A stretch of DNA of 64,000 nucleotides, from NCBI GenBank assembly GCA_947496535.1, contig CANMDE010000002.1:1-64000 (forward strand). The letters run 5' to 3'. Origin of the DNA: an uncultured Paracoccaceae bacterium. GTDB taxonomy: Bacteria; Pseudomonadota; Alphaproteobacteria; Rhodobacterales; Rhodobacteraceae. This document shows positions 26,939-35,176 of this stretch, piece by piece (position 1 is the first letter of the stretch; every line of letters begins with the position of its first letter). Under the pieces are notes generated by a model. That model did no database searches, was not told the origin of the DNA, and saw only the letters and a program-made list of their open reading frames with translations. The position numbers and the translations under genes are program-made.

Positions 26939-27217
26939 ATGATTATCAACCACCCCCGCCTTGGCCCCAGAGATAGCGCCGAATTCGTCTATAAAGGGGA
27001 CGCAGGCCTGATAGAGCGGCCCTTTGGCACCGATACGTCGATAGAGCAAATGCATGATTACGCCTATCTGCGCGACAACACGGCCGGGGCGCATCGCGAA
27101 CTATGGTATCATGAGCAGGGTGATCGGTCCTGGTTAATCGTGACCCGCGATACGGTCACGCATGAGATACTGGACGTGGCACTGGCCCGACCACCAGCCG
27201 ATAAGGCCACATCATGA
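26939..27217 (+). CDS. mgdB: N-methylglutamate dehydrogenase subunit B (SoxD-like, zinc ligands missing)
   Basis: A 92-residue small subunit that starts 7 bases after mgdA. It follows the sarcosine oxidase delta pattern (EFVYKGDAGLIERP, then LRDNTAGAHRELWYHEQGDRSWL and RDTVTHEILD). The zinc-finger cysteines of SoxD are not there: the N-terminal CPxC position reads HPRLG, and the later cysteine is an aspartate, leaving only the histidine. Either Mgd-type delta subunits do not need zinc or this one has lost it. Its stop overlaps mgdC as ATGA. Confidence 0.8.
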   Translation: MIINHPRLGPRDSAEFVYKGDAGLIERPFGTDTSIEQMHDYAYLRDNTAGAHRELWYHEQGDRSWLIVTRDTVTHEILDVALARPPADKATS

Positions 27218-30108
27218 CCCAAAGTGAACGCATTGCAGGCGGGCTCATCAACCGCTCGCAAAAGCTGACATTTACGTGGAACGGCACCTCGCTGAGCGGC
27301 TTCGAAGGCGACACACTCGCCTCGGCGCTTTTGGCCAATGGGCAGCATCTTGTGGGGCGGTCCTTCAAGTATCATCGACCACGCGGCATCTTTTCTGCCG
27401 GATCGGAAGAACCTAACGCTCTTGTCACTCTAGGCAGCGGAGCGGCGCAAGAGCCGAACACCCGCGCGACGATGGTTGAACTCGCTGACCAGATCACCGC
27501 TCAGAGCCAGAACCATCGCGGCCCGCTGGGCTGGGATCTTATGACGGTAAACGATCTTTTATCCTCCTTTATAGGTGCGGGTTTTTACTACAAGACATTC
27601 ATGTGGCCCAGGTCGTTTTGGGAGAAGGTCTATGAACCTGTCATCCGGGCTTCTGCCGGTTTAGGCAGCCTGAGCGGTATCGCTGACGACAGCAGCTATG
27701 ACCATGGATTTCTGCATTGCGATTTGCTGATTATCGGGGCTGGTCCGGCGGGTCTTATGGCCGCGCTGACAGCGGCACGGGCTGGCTTGCAAGTCATTGT
27801 CGCAGATGAAGACTTCCTGCCCGGTGGCCGGTTGAACGCTGAAATGTATCAGATAGACGCCATGCCCGGGGCTGCGTGGGCCGCAGAACAAGTCGCTGAG
27901 CTTGCCCAGATGGACAACGTGCGCTTGATGTCGCGGACAACAGTTTATGGGGCCTTTGATCACGGGATCTACGGCGCATTAGAGGTCGCCCAGCCGGGCA
28001 GCGACAGCACCAAACCGCGCCAGATCGTCTGGCGCATCTATACCAAACGCACCATCCTTGCGTCTGGGGCGACCGAACGGTCCATGATTTTTGCGAATAA
28101 TGACCGTCCCGGCATCATGCAGGCGGGCGCCGTGCGGTCCTATGTCAACCGGTATGGCGTGGGACCGGGGCGGCATGTGGCAGTGCTGACCAATAACGAC
28201 GACGGGCTGCGCACGGCCGAGGATTTGCGGGCCAAGGGCATTACCGTCACCGCTGTTCTGGATGCACGCAAGGGCGAGGCCGTCAAAAACACCTTCGGGC
28301 GGCGGCGTGTCAGCGGCATCATATTGCAGGATGACACCAGCCTTGCGGTGGATTGTCTGGCCGTGTCGGGCGGCTGGTCGCCGAATGTGCACCTGTCCAG
28401 CCACCAACGCGGCCGCCCTGTTTGGGACGGTGATATCGCAGGTTTTATCCCAGGCGCCGACCAGTCGCCCGGCATGGTGGTGTGCGGCGCGGCCAAGGGC
28501 GTATTTGGCCTTGCGGCTGTTCTTGAAAGCGGGGCCCGCGTCGCGGGCGATATTGCCACCGATCTAGGGTGCCACGCCAAGATTGACTTGCCGGACACTT
28601 CGAATGAGGCAGTTGGCACTGCGCCCATCTTTGATCTTGCCGCAAGCAAAGGGCGCGCCTGGGTCGATCTACAAAATGATGTCACGACCAAGGACATCGC
28701 CATAGCGCAAGCCGAAGGCTTCACCGCCGCCGAACATATGAAGCGCTATACAACGCTCGGCATGGCTACCGATCAGGGCAAAACCGCCAACGTGCTCGGA
28801 CTGGCCGTTATGGCAAATTTGCAAAACCAAACCATAGCGGAAACCGGCACCACCATTTTCCGCCCACCCTATACGCCTGTCTCTATCGGTGCGTTGGCCG
28901 GGCGCGCGCGCGGCCAGAATTTTCGGCCCAAACGCCTGACACCATCCCATCAATGGGCCCGCGAGAATGGCGCTGACTTTGTGGAGGTCGGCACATGGAT
29001 ACGCCCCCAATGGTATAAGCGTCCTGGCGAAAAGGGCTGGCGCGACAGTGTCGATCGCGAGGTAAGGATGACGCGCGCATCGGTTGGCATCTGCGATGTC
29101 ACAACCTTGGGCAAGATCGACATTCAGGGCCGCAATGCGGCAGAGTTTCTCAACCGGATTTATGCCAACCCTTTCCTGAAAGTCCCCGTCGGCAAGGTCC
29201 GCTATGGGCTGATGCTGCGCGAAGACGGCGTCGCGTATGATGACGGCACGACCGCGCGGCTGTCAGAGACGCATTTTATCATGACCACCACAACGGCCAA
29301 TGCCGTTACAGTCTTCCGCAACCTTGAATTTGCCCGACAATGCCTTTGGCCCGATCTGGACGTGCATCTGAATTCAGTCACCGACGCCTGGGCGCAATTC
29401 GCGGTAGCCGGCCCTAATGCAAGGGCGCTTTTGTCGAAGGTTGTGGACGATCTGGACCTGTCGAATGCAGCCTTCCCCTTCATGGCCTGTACCGATTGCA
29501 CCGTTTTTGGCGGCACGCTAGCGCGGCTATTCCGTATCTCATTCTCGGGCGAACTGGCTTATGAGGTCGCCGTTCCATCCCGTTACGGCAATGCGATGAT
29601 GGCTGCGCTGATTAAAGTCGGGCACGACTTTGACGCGGTCCCCTATGGGACCGAAGCACTCAGCGTGATGCGCATTGAAAAGGGCCATGCGGCTGGCAAT
29701 GAACTAAACGGCCAGACCACCGCGCATATGCTGAGTATGGGCGCAATGGTATCTCAGAAAAAAGACGCCATCGGCACGCGCCTGTCACAACGCCCTGAGA
29801 TGATCCGTGATGATGATCTGCGTCTGATGGGCTTTAGGCCAGTGGACGGGGGCGACACGCTGATCGCGGGCGCGCATTTCCTCACACAGGGTGCTGATGC
29901 CAGCATGGCCAATGATCAGGGCTGGATGAGCTCGGTCGCCTATTCGCCGAGTTTGGGCCATGCGGTTGGTCTGGGCTTCCTTAAGCGTGGTGCGGACCGT
30001 ATCGGCGAAACCATTGTCGCCCATTCGCCCGTGCGCGGCGGCGATATATTGGTCGAGGTATGTTCGCCCCATCACATCGACCCCAAAGGAGAACGGCAGC
30101 GTGGCTAG
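27214..30108 (+). CDS. mgdC: N-methylglutamate dehydrogenase subunit C (SoxA-like)
   Basis: A 964-residue subunit with the sarcosine oxidase alpha layout. Residues 10-90 form a ferredoxin-like Fer2_4 domain (LSGFEGDTLASALLANG). Residues 165-470 bind NAD/FAD (LLIIGAGPAGLMAALTAARAG, ILASGATERSMIF). From about residue 570 to the end is a GcvT/aminomethyltransferase half that binds tetrahydrofolate (VGICDVTTLGKIDIQG, SGELAYEVAV, RIEKGHAAGNELNGQTT). The complex therefore can hand the methyl carbon to folate. The start overlaps mgdB and the end overlaps the GTG of mgdD. Confidence 0.87.
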   Translation: MTQSERIAGGLINRSQKLTFTWNGTSLSGFEGDTLASALLANGQHLVGRSFKYHRPRGIFSAGSEEPNALVTLGSGAAQEPNTRATMVELADQITAQSQNHRGPLGWDLMTVNDLLSSFIGAGFYYKTFMWPRSFWEKVYEPVIRASAGLGSLSGIADDSSYDHGFLHCDLLIIGAGPAGLMAALTAARAGLQVIVADEDFLPGGRLNAEMYQIDAMPGAAWAAEQVAELAQMDNVRLMSRTTVYGAFDHGIYGALEVAQPGSDSTKPRQIVWRIYTKRTILASGATERSMIFANNDRPGIMQAGAVRSYVNRYGVGPGRHVAVLTNNDDGLRTAEDLRAKGITVTAVLDARKGEAVKNTFGRRRVSGIILQDDTSLAVDCLAVSGGWSPNVHLSSHQRGRPVWDGDIAGFIPGADQSPGMVVCGAAKGVFGLAAVLESGARVAGDIATDLGCHAKIDLPDTSNEAVGTAPIFDLAASKGRAWVDLQNDVTTKDIAIAQAEGFTAAEHMKRYTTLGMATDQGKTANVLGLAVMANLQNQTIAETGTTIFRPPYTPVSIGALAGRARGQNFRPKRLTPSHQWARENGADFVEVGTWIRPQWYKRPGEKGWRDSVDREVRMTRASVGICDVTTLGKIDIQGRNAAEFLNRIYANPFLKVPVGKVRYGLMLREDGVAYDDGTTARLSETHFIMTTTTANAVTVFRNLEFARQCLWPDLDVHLNSVTDAWAQFAVAGPNARALLSKVVDDLDLSNAAFPFMACTDCTVFGGTLARLFRISFSGELAYEVAVPSRYGNAMMAALIKVGHDFDAVPYGTEALSVMRIEKGHAAGNELNGQTTAHMLSMGAMVSQKKDAIGTRLSQRPEMIRDDDLRLMGFRPVDGGDTLIAGAHFLTQGADASMANDQGWMSSVAYSPSLGHAVGLGFLKRGADRIGETIVAHSPVRGGDILVEVCSPHHIDPKGERQRG

Positions 30109-30664
30109 CATCACACTGGAACCGATAGCGCCACTGGGCGGGCTGGATTTGCAGATTGGCCACAACAGGGTGATTGAACAGGTTGACCTTGCCCTCGTCT
30201 CTATTGCGATCCCGCTGGGTGGTGATGATGTCTTGGCCCAACGCCTGCAAGATCATTGGGGGCTGGCGTCACCTGAACCTACCCAGACATCCACATGTGA
30301 TGACTGGCGCGCCGTTAGCATGACGGCGGATCAGATCATGCTGATCGGTCAGGGTGATAGGCCCACGACAGAAGCCGAGATAGCCGCAAAACTTAATGGA
30401 ACAGGCTATACCACCAATCAGACAAGTGCCTGGGTCTGCCTAGAGGTCAGCGGCCCCGATACAGTTGCCGCATTCGCGCGAATTTGCCCGATCAATCTTG
30501 CCCTTGCGGCGTTCCCCATAGGTGCATCGGCCCGCACAATGATGGACCATCTGGGCGCGCTGATCATCCGGCTGGACGACGACTGCTTTCAGGTGCTCTC
30601 GGCCAGCTCATCCGCCGCGTCATTTGCCCATGCGGTTGAGACGTCCTATCGCAACGTCACTTAA
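30101..30664 (+). CDS. mgdD: N-methylglutamate dehydrogenase subunit D (SoxG-like)
   Basis: A 187-residue gamma-type subunit. The start is taken as GTG at 30101, which overlaps the mgdC stop and follows an AAAGGAGA ribosome-binding site; the longer frame to 29960 lies inside mgdC. The C-terminal half (WVCLEVSGPDTVAAFARICPINL, ARTMMDHLGALIIRLDDD, FAHAVETSY) fits the SoxG family. Its TAA stop overlaps, on the opposite strand, the TAA of the GS-type gene at 30661 (shared TTAA), so the two operons converge with no spacer. Confidence 0.82.
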   Translation: MASITLEPIAPLGGLDLQIGHNRVIEQVDLALVSIAIPLGGDDVLAQRLQDHWGLASPEPTQTSTCDDWRAVSMTADQIMLIGQGDRPTTEAEIAAKLNGTGYTTNQTSAWVCLEVSGPDTVAAFARICPINLALAAFPIGASARTMMDHLGALIIRLDDDCFQVLSASSSAASFAHAVETSYRNVT

Positions 30665-32022
30665 AAGAACCGCAAATACCGTTCCCGTTCCCAATCGGAC
30701 ACATGGTTGAGATAGCTCAGCCATTCGTCCCGCTTATATCTGATCCACGCATCAAACATCGCATCGCCGAACACAGCCTTGGACAACGGATCAGCCTCAA
30801 AAGCTGTTACCGCCTCATCCAAAGTGCGCGGCAGGACTGAGATATTGCGCCGCTCCAGCTCCTCTTGCGTGGTCAAATACATGTTGTCGGTATTGGGTTC
30901 ACCCGGATCAAGATCGTCTTGAATCCCTGAAAGACCAGCAGCCAGACACATCGCCGCCCCGAGATATGGATTGCAGGCGCTATCAGCGGCGCGCAGCTCC
31001 ACCCGGCCACCGCCTTTTGGGATGCGCATGGCGTTGGTACGGTTGTTATTGCCATAGCAGGCAAAGATCGGAGCCCAGGTGAAACCGGACATCGACCCCT
31101 GTTTGACCAGTCGCTTGTAACTGTTCACCTGCGGCGCGACCGTTGCCATAATCGCAGGCAAATGGCGCAGAATACCGGCGAGGAACTGATAGCCCAGCTT
31201 GGACAAACCGCAGCCGCGCGGGTCATCATCCGATTTGAATAGGTTTGCGCCGGTGTTGGCATCGGCCAGCGACATGTTGAAATGCGCGCCTGAACCCGTC
31301 CTCTCGCCAAAGGGTTTTGGCATAAACGACGCATAGGCATCGTGCTTGCCCGCAATTGCGCTCGCCATCAACCGCAGGAACACGAAACGATCCGCCATGG
31401 TTTTGACGTCTGCATACGCAAAATCAATCTCGACCTGTCCGATCCCATCTTCGTGGTCGAACGAATACACATCCCAGCCAAGGGTGTTCATGGCATCGAC
31501 CAGCTCGGACAACCAAGGCAGATTGTCCAGCAACCGGGCGGTGTCATATGCGGGCTTTTCCAGATGCTGTTTCGGTGAAACCGGATCGCGCCCGGCCTCT
31601 GCGCCACGCGGCTCATGTGCTTCACGGAAAACGAAAAATTCGGCTTCCATCCCAAGGTTCATTGTGAACCCCATATCAGCGGCGCGGGCAACTTGCCTGC
31701 CAAGTATGTTGCGGGAACAGGCCTCAAAAGGGGCGCCCGCACACCACAGATCAGACGGGATCAGGGCAACATCGGGCTGCCATGGCAGGATCATCGCAGC
31801 ACCAGGATCGGGCAGACAGGCGACTTCTTCGTCATGTATTTCTTGCGGGACACCGTCTAGCGCAGCGCCGGTGAACATCTCAGACCCACCCATCATCTGA
31901 TCGAAATGGGACATCGGCACGAATTTCGATTTTGAGATGCCATGCATATCTACATACGACGCAATGCACGTCGAAACTCCGGCACTGTCTAACTGCGTTT
32001 TGAGTTCTTCTACCGTTGCCAT
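30661..32022 (-). CDS. Type III glutamine synthetase-like ligase
   Basis: A 453-residue GlnT-type protein. It begins CIASYVDMHGISKSKFVPM and keeps the ATP/glutamate-binding motifs (MEAEFFVF, FDHEDGIGQVEID, GSGAHFNMSL, NNRTNAMRIP, RVELRAADSACNPY). It is clearly a different branch from GmaS. ATG at 32022 is preferred over 32040 because AAAGGA lies 7 bases before it. It follows amt and a small membrane-protein gene on the same strand, so it may capture ammonium, or ligate another amine, brought in by that transporter. True glutamine synthesis is possible but not assured. Confidence 0.8.
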   Translation of the reverse strand: MATVEELKTQLDSAGVSTCIASYVDMHGISKSKFVPMSHFDQMMGGSEMFTGAALDGVPQEIHDEEVACLPDPGAAMILPWQPDVALIPSDLWCAGAPFEACSRNILGRQVARAADMGFTMNLGMEAEFFVFREAHEPRGAEAGRDPVSPKQHLEKPAYDTARLLDNLPWLSELVDAMNTLGWDVYSFDHEDGIGQVEIDFAYADVKTMADRFVFLRLMASAIAGKHDAYASFMPKPFGERTGSGAHFNMSLADANTGANLFKSDDDPRGCGLSKLGYQFLAGILRHLPAIMATVAPQVNSYKRLVKQGSMSGFTWAPIFACYGNNNRTNAMRIPKGGGRVELRAADSACNPYLGAAMCLAAGLSGIQDDLDPGEPNTDNMYLTTQEELERRNISVLPRTLDEAVTAFEADPLSKAVFGDAMFDAWIRYKRDEWLSYLNHVSDWERERYLRFF

Positions 32023-32082
32023 GATCAGTCCTTTCCGCACACCAGCGTCTCGCGACAGCCGCGCATGTTCAACACAATCAAC

Positions 32083-32110
32083 AACGACGCCAGGTTCCCC
32101 CGGCGTCGTT
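32083..32110 (-). other. Stem-loop between small membrane protein and GS-type gene
   Basis: AACGACGCC at 32083-32091 pairs perfectly with GGCGTCGTT at 32102-32110. There is no T-run on the minus strand, so it is more likely a processing or partial attenuation hairpin that lowers or protects the ligase part of the amt transcript than a full terminator. Confidence 0.5.
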
Positions 32111-32133
32111 GCCCCAAACCTTGCGGTCCAGTC

Positions 32134-32298
32134 CTATTTTTTGATTTTTTCGTAAGCCTGCAGCTCGTGTTTGGCACCCATAAAAAGCGGGATAACGGTT
32201 AGGGCAATGGCAATAAACAACCATAACCATTCTCCGCCACCGGCCCCTGCGTAATAAGCGCCCTCAACTGCGGTCCAATCGGTGATTGATGTACCCAT
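32134..32298 (-). CDS. 54-residue single-span membrane protein downstream of amt
   Basis: The minus strand encodes MGTSITDWTAVEGAYYAG, then a glycine stretch, one hydrophobic helix (WLWLFIAIALTVIPLFMG) and a charged tail ending YEKIKK. AAGGAG lies 8 bases before the ATG, and the ATG is only 12 bases after the amt stop, so it is convincingly translated with amt. I do not recognise a named family. Short N-terminal region probably periplasmic and a basic C-terminus inside, by the positive-inside rule. It could be an accessory subunit or regulator of the ammonium channel. Confidence 0.75.
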   Translation of the reverse strand: MGTSITDWTAVEGAYYAGAGGGEWLWLFIAIALTVIPLFMGAKHELQAYEKIKK

Positions 32299-32310
32299 GC
32301 TATATGCTCC

Positions 32311-33696
32311 TTATTCTGCAGGTGTAGATGAAACAGCGATACCTTCAGGGTAGGCCTGCGCTGGTACTTTGGTCATATCAAGCCCTGCAATTTCGGCCTC
32401 TTCGCTGACACGCAGCAAGCCGCACATTTTCAGTACAAGCGACAACACGTAGCCGGGAACGAAGCCGAGAAGAAGCATCACAATAGCCCCCACAAGCTGA
32501 CCGCCGAACGAGATATAGGCCATCTCTTGTCCTTCAGCGACTTGCAACGCGGGATATCCACTCGCGAAGATACCAACAGACAAGACGCCCCATAGACCAA
32601 GCGTGCCATGTACGGTGACCGCACCCACGGCATCGTCCAGCTTGAACCGGTCAAGCAACCCAGCCGCTGGCTTCATGACCGCGCCGCCGATGAAGCCGAT
32701 CGCAAAGGCCGCAGGTGGCCACCACAGATCAAGCCCGGCTGCACAAGAGATGATTCCGCCAAGCGCGCCGGACATCATCCAGAATGGATCGCGGGTGATC
32801 ACCCAGGCCCCGATAATCCCGCCGGCAAAACCCATCAGGATGTTAAAAGACATGCCTGAAAGGGTCATTGGTGTCCCGTAAATGGTATTCCAATCACCTA
32901 CCGACCAGCTCCAGCCTTCGCCGGGGATAATCACACAACCCATCAGGAAGCCCCAGAACCCAACGATGATCAGCATCAGACCTGTGATCGTGAAGGGCAT
33001 ATTGTGGCCGGACAGATCATTAGCCGATCCATCGGGATTATACTTCCCGACCCGTGGCCCCAGATTAATCAGAACGCCCAGCGCGAAAAAACCCGCGATC
33101 ATATGGACAACACCAGCGGCACCAAAGTCGTGATAACCCAGCGCAGTCACCAGCCAGCCGTCAGCGTGCCAACCCCAGGCCGCCCCGAGGATCCACGCGA
33201 AGGATCCCAGTACAATGGCAAGAATAACAAAGCCGACAAGTTGAATACGCTCAATCACGGCGCCCGAAAAGATCGACGCGGTTGTCGCCGCGAACAAAGT
33301 AAAGGCACCCCAGAAAACGCCGGTCGAGTTGTCGGCAAGGTTTGGCCCCATGAATTCGGACCACGGCAAGGCAAATGCAGCATATTCAAATCCCGAAATG
33401 CCCCATCCACCGGCAGAGCCGCTGAAACCGGTCGGAAATGCCCAATAAATCCACCAGCCGAAGAAAAAGAATGTCGGCACCATAAAGGCGAATGCCAGGA
33501 TGTTTTTGATGCCCGACGCCAGCACATTCTTCTGGCGTGATGCCCCCATCTCATAGGCCAAAAAGCCCGCATGAATGATAATCATCAGCGGAATTGTGAG
33601 ATAATAGTATAGTTCGGCAACGATTGTATTCGAAGCAAAGCCGGCGCCTTCCAGTTCGGCCACTTTTGCTGTGAGTTCTGCAATTTGTTCTTCCAT
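32311..33696 (-). CDS. amt: Ammonium transporter (Amt/MEP/Rh family)
   Basis: A 461-residue inner-membrane channel with about eleven hydrophobic helices. Family motifs include AGFLAYEMGASRQKN, GAAGVVHMIAGFFALG (first pore histidine region) and TVHGTLGLWGVLSVG (second pore histidine). An N-terminal extension of about 25 residues with coiled-coil character (EEQIAELTAKVAELEG) precedes the first helix, which is longer than in E. coli AmtB. No glnK lies beside it, as would be common. Its placement among methylamine genes suggests import of ammonium or methylammonium, which Amt proteins can also pass. Confidence 0.9.
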   Translation of the reverse strand: MEEQIAELTAKVAELEGAGFASNTIVAELYYYLTIPLMIIIHAGFLAYEMGASRQKNVLASGIKNILAFAFMVPTFFFFGWWIYWAFPTGFSGSAGGWGISGFEYAAFALPWSEFMGPNLADNSTGVFWGAFTLFAATTASIFSGAVIERIQLVGFVILAIVLGSFAWILGAAWGWHADGWLVTALGYHDFGAAGVVHMIAGFFALGVLINLGPRVGKYNPDGSANDLSGHNMPFTITGLMLIIVGFWGFLMGCVIIPGEGWSWSVGDWNTIYGTPMTLSGMSFNILMGFAGGIIGAWVITRDPFWMMSGALGGIISCAAGLDLWWPPAAFAIGFIGGAVMKPAAGLLDRFKLDDAVGAVTVHGTLGLWGVLSVGIFASGYPALQVAEGQEMAYISFGGQLVGAIVMLLLGFVPGYVLSLVLKMCGLLRVSEEAEIAGLDMTKVPAQAYPEGIAVSSTPAE

Positions 33697-33942
33697 AGAA
33701 GTCCCCTCAGTCCAGACCTTTGTGGAAGTGTAGCGAGAAAGTTCAGTCAGCGATCAAGAAAGAACATACTGACAGGAAAAAATGTTTATTTTTGGTAAAT
33801 CGCCCAAGCTTTGCGCAAGTGCTGGTCTGATGGGCTTGCAAAAGACCGCTATTCAACTTTTGCGCTGCAGTTAAACACGAGCATGCAACTCGAATAGATG
33901 CACGCAAACTTCGCTTGATGAGTCTTTGTGACAGAGTGATGT

Positions 33943-35139
33943 CTAAGCTGCAGGAACGCGTGCTGTAAAGTTTATGGGCAAAGCAGTCGGCCCGGTATTA
34001 CCACTGTCAGGCAGCCATTCCGCACCGCTGGCGGGCTTGATATCGGTAATCCGGCTGGACAAAAGCCGATAAGCCACCGCCATGTCGTTCTTGGCTACCA
34101 CACGGCCAAGACACACATGAATGCCGCCGCCAAAACCATAGTTCCGCTGCCGTGGCGCAGAGATATCAAAAGGCGCGTCGACAAAAGCGTCCGGATCAGT
34201 CCCCGCGCTTTCGGACAAAAGATGCAAGGTCGTCCCAGCCTTGATTTCTACACCTTGAAACGCAAAATCCTCAACCGCTTCGCGTGTCACCCATGTAATC
34301 GTCGGACGCAGGCGCATACATTCGTTGGACGCAGCCATATCAAGATCAGGCCGCGCGGCCAGTGTTTCCCATTGATCGGGATGATCGAGGAACATTGACA
34401 TCCCCAGGCCCAATTGATTCCGCGTTGTATCCACACCCGCAAAAACAAGCATCACCCCCATATTCATCAGTTCATCATGCGTCAGCCGGTCCTCACCATC
34501 GGCCACGTTCACCAGTAAGGACAGCAAGTCATCACTCGGCGCTACCTGCCGCGCACCGATCAGATCAGCCACTAGCGCATACATCTCTTCAGTCGCCTTT
34601 TCGATCAGCGGTAAGCTTTGCTTATAGGTGACGCCCAGCGCAAGCCCCATATCGGCGGCCAATCGCAAAATCTCATCCGCGGCAGAGGCCGGCATGCCCA
34701 ACAGCATCGTCAAGACGCGCCCGGCATACGGGTTGGCGAAATCCTTCATGAAATCACAGGCACCTTTATCGACGAACTGATCAATCAGCTCGTGCGTCAC
34801 TTTTTCAAACTCCGGCATAAGCGCATCGACGACTTTCGGTGAAAAGGCTGGGTTCACAAACTTGCGCAAACGACGATGGTCGGCGCCTTCAGTCACTAAT
34901 ATCGTCTTGCGCCACCAGTCAGCGAAATGACCCGACCCGACGCCATTATGTTCGGGCCACGTGTGGCTGCCTTGGCGTAGGCTTGGGTGAACCAACAGTT
35001 TGCCCATTTCAGCGTAACGCAGAACCGCCAATCCGTAAGGGGTGCGCGCGTACCATGACTTTTCCCGGGCCGCCCTGACCGGTGCCGACCGGACGGAACA
35101 TTTCGGATCGGCAAGATCAATAAAGGGGGCGGCGTCCAT
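33943..35139 (-). CDS. Cytochrome P450
   Basis: A 398-residue soluble bacterial P450. The oxygen-activating I-helix reads FAGVDTTRNQ, the ExxR pair is NECMRLRP, and the heme-thiolate loop is FGGGIHVCLGR with the cysteine ligand. No ferredoxin or reductase gene is adjacent. It ends upstream of amt and begins 38 bases downstream of the GS-type ligase at 35177 on the same strand, so the two are probably co-transcribed. Pairing of a glutamyl-amide ligase with a P450 recalls isopropylamine degradation, where the amine is glutamylated before oxidation; that comparison is inference. Confidence 0.88.
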   Translation of the reverse strand: MDAAPFIDLADPKCSVRSAPVRAAREKSWYARTPYGLAVLRYAEMGKLLVHPSLRQGSHTWPEHNGVGSGHFADWWRKTILVTEGADHRRLRKFVNPAFSPKVVDALMPEFEKVTHELIDQFVDKGACDFMKDFANPYAGRVLTMLLGMPASAADEILRLAADMGLALGVTYKQSLPLIEKATEEMYALVADLIGARQVAPSDDLLSLLVNVADGEDRLTHDELMNMGVMLVFAGVDTTRNQLGLGMSMFLDHPDQWETLAARPDLDMAASNECMRLRPTITWVTREAVEDFAFQGVEIKAGTTLHLLSESAGTDPDAFVDAPFDISAPRQRNYGFGGGIHVCLGRVVAKNDMAVAYRLLSSRITDIKPASGAEWLPDSGNTGPTALPINFTARVPAA

Positions 35140-35176
35140 CGGATCTGTCCTTTATCACGTGCAAAGAGACCGTGCC

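Noticed and set aside
26939..30664. The Sox-like genes taken as a true sarcosine oxidase (soxBDAG)
   Set aside because: Cannot be excluded by sequence alone, but the neighbouring mgsABC-gmaS set and the odd delta subunit favour N-methylglutamate dehydrogenase.
30661..32022. This GS-type gene considered as gmaS
   Set aside because: The gene at 19584 fits GmaS better by its N-terminal signature and lies in the mgsABC operon.
32083..32110. Hairpin read as a Rho-independent terminator of amt
   Set aside because: No T-run follows on the minus strand, and the ligase gene downstream seems to belong to the same unit.
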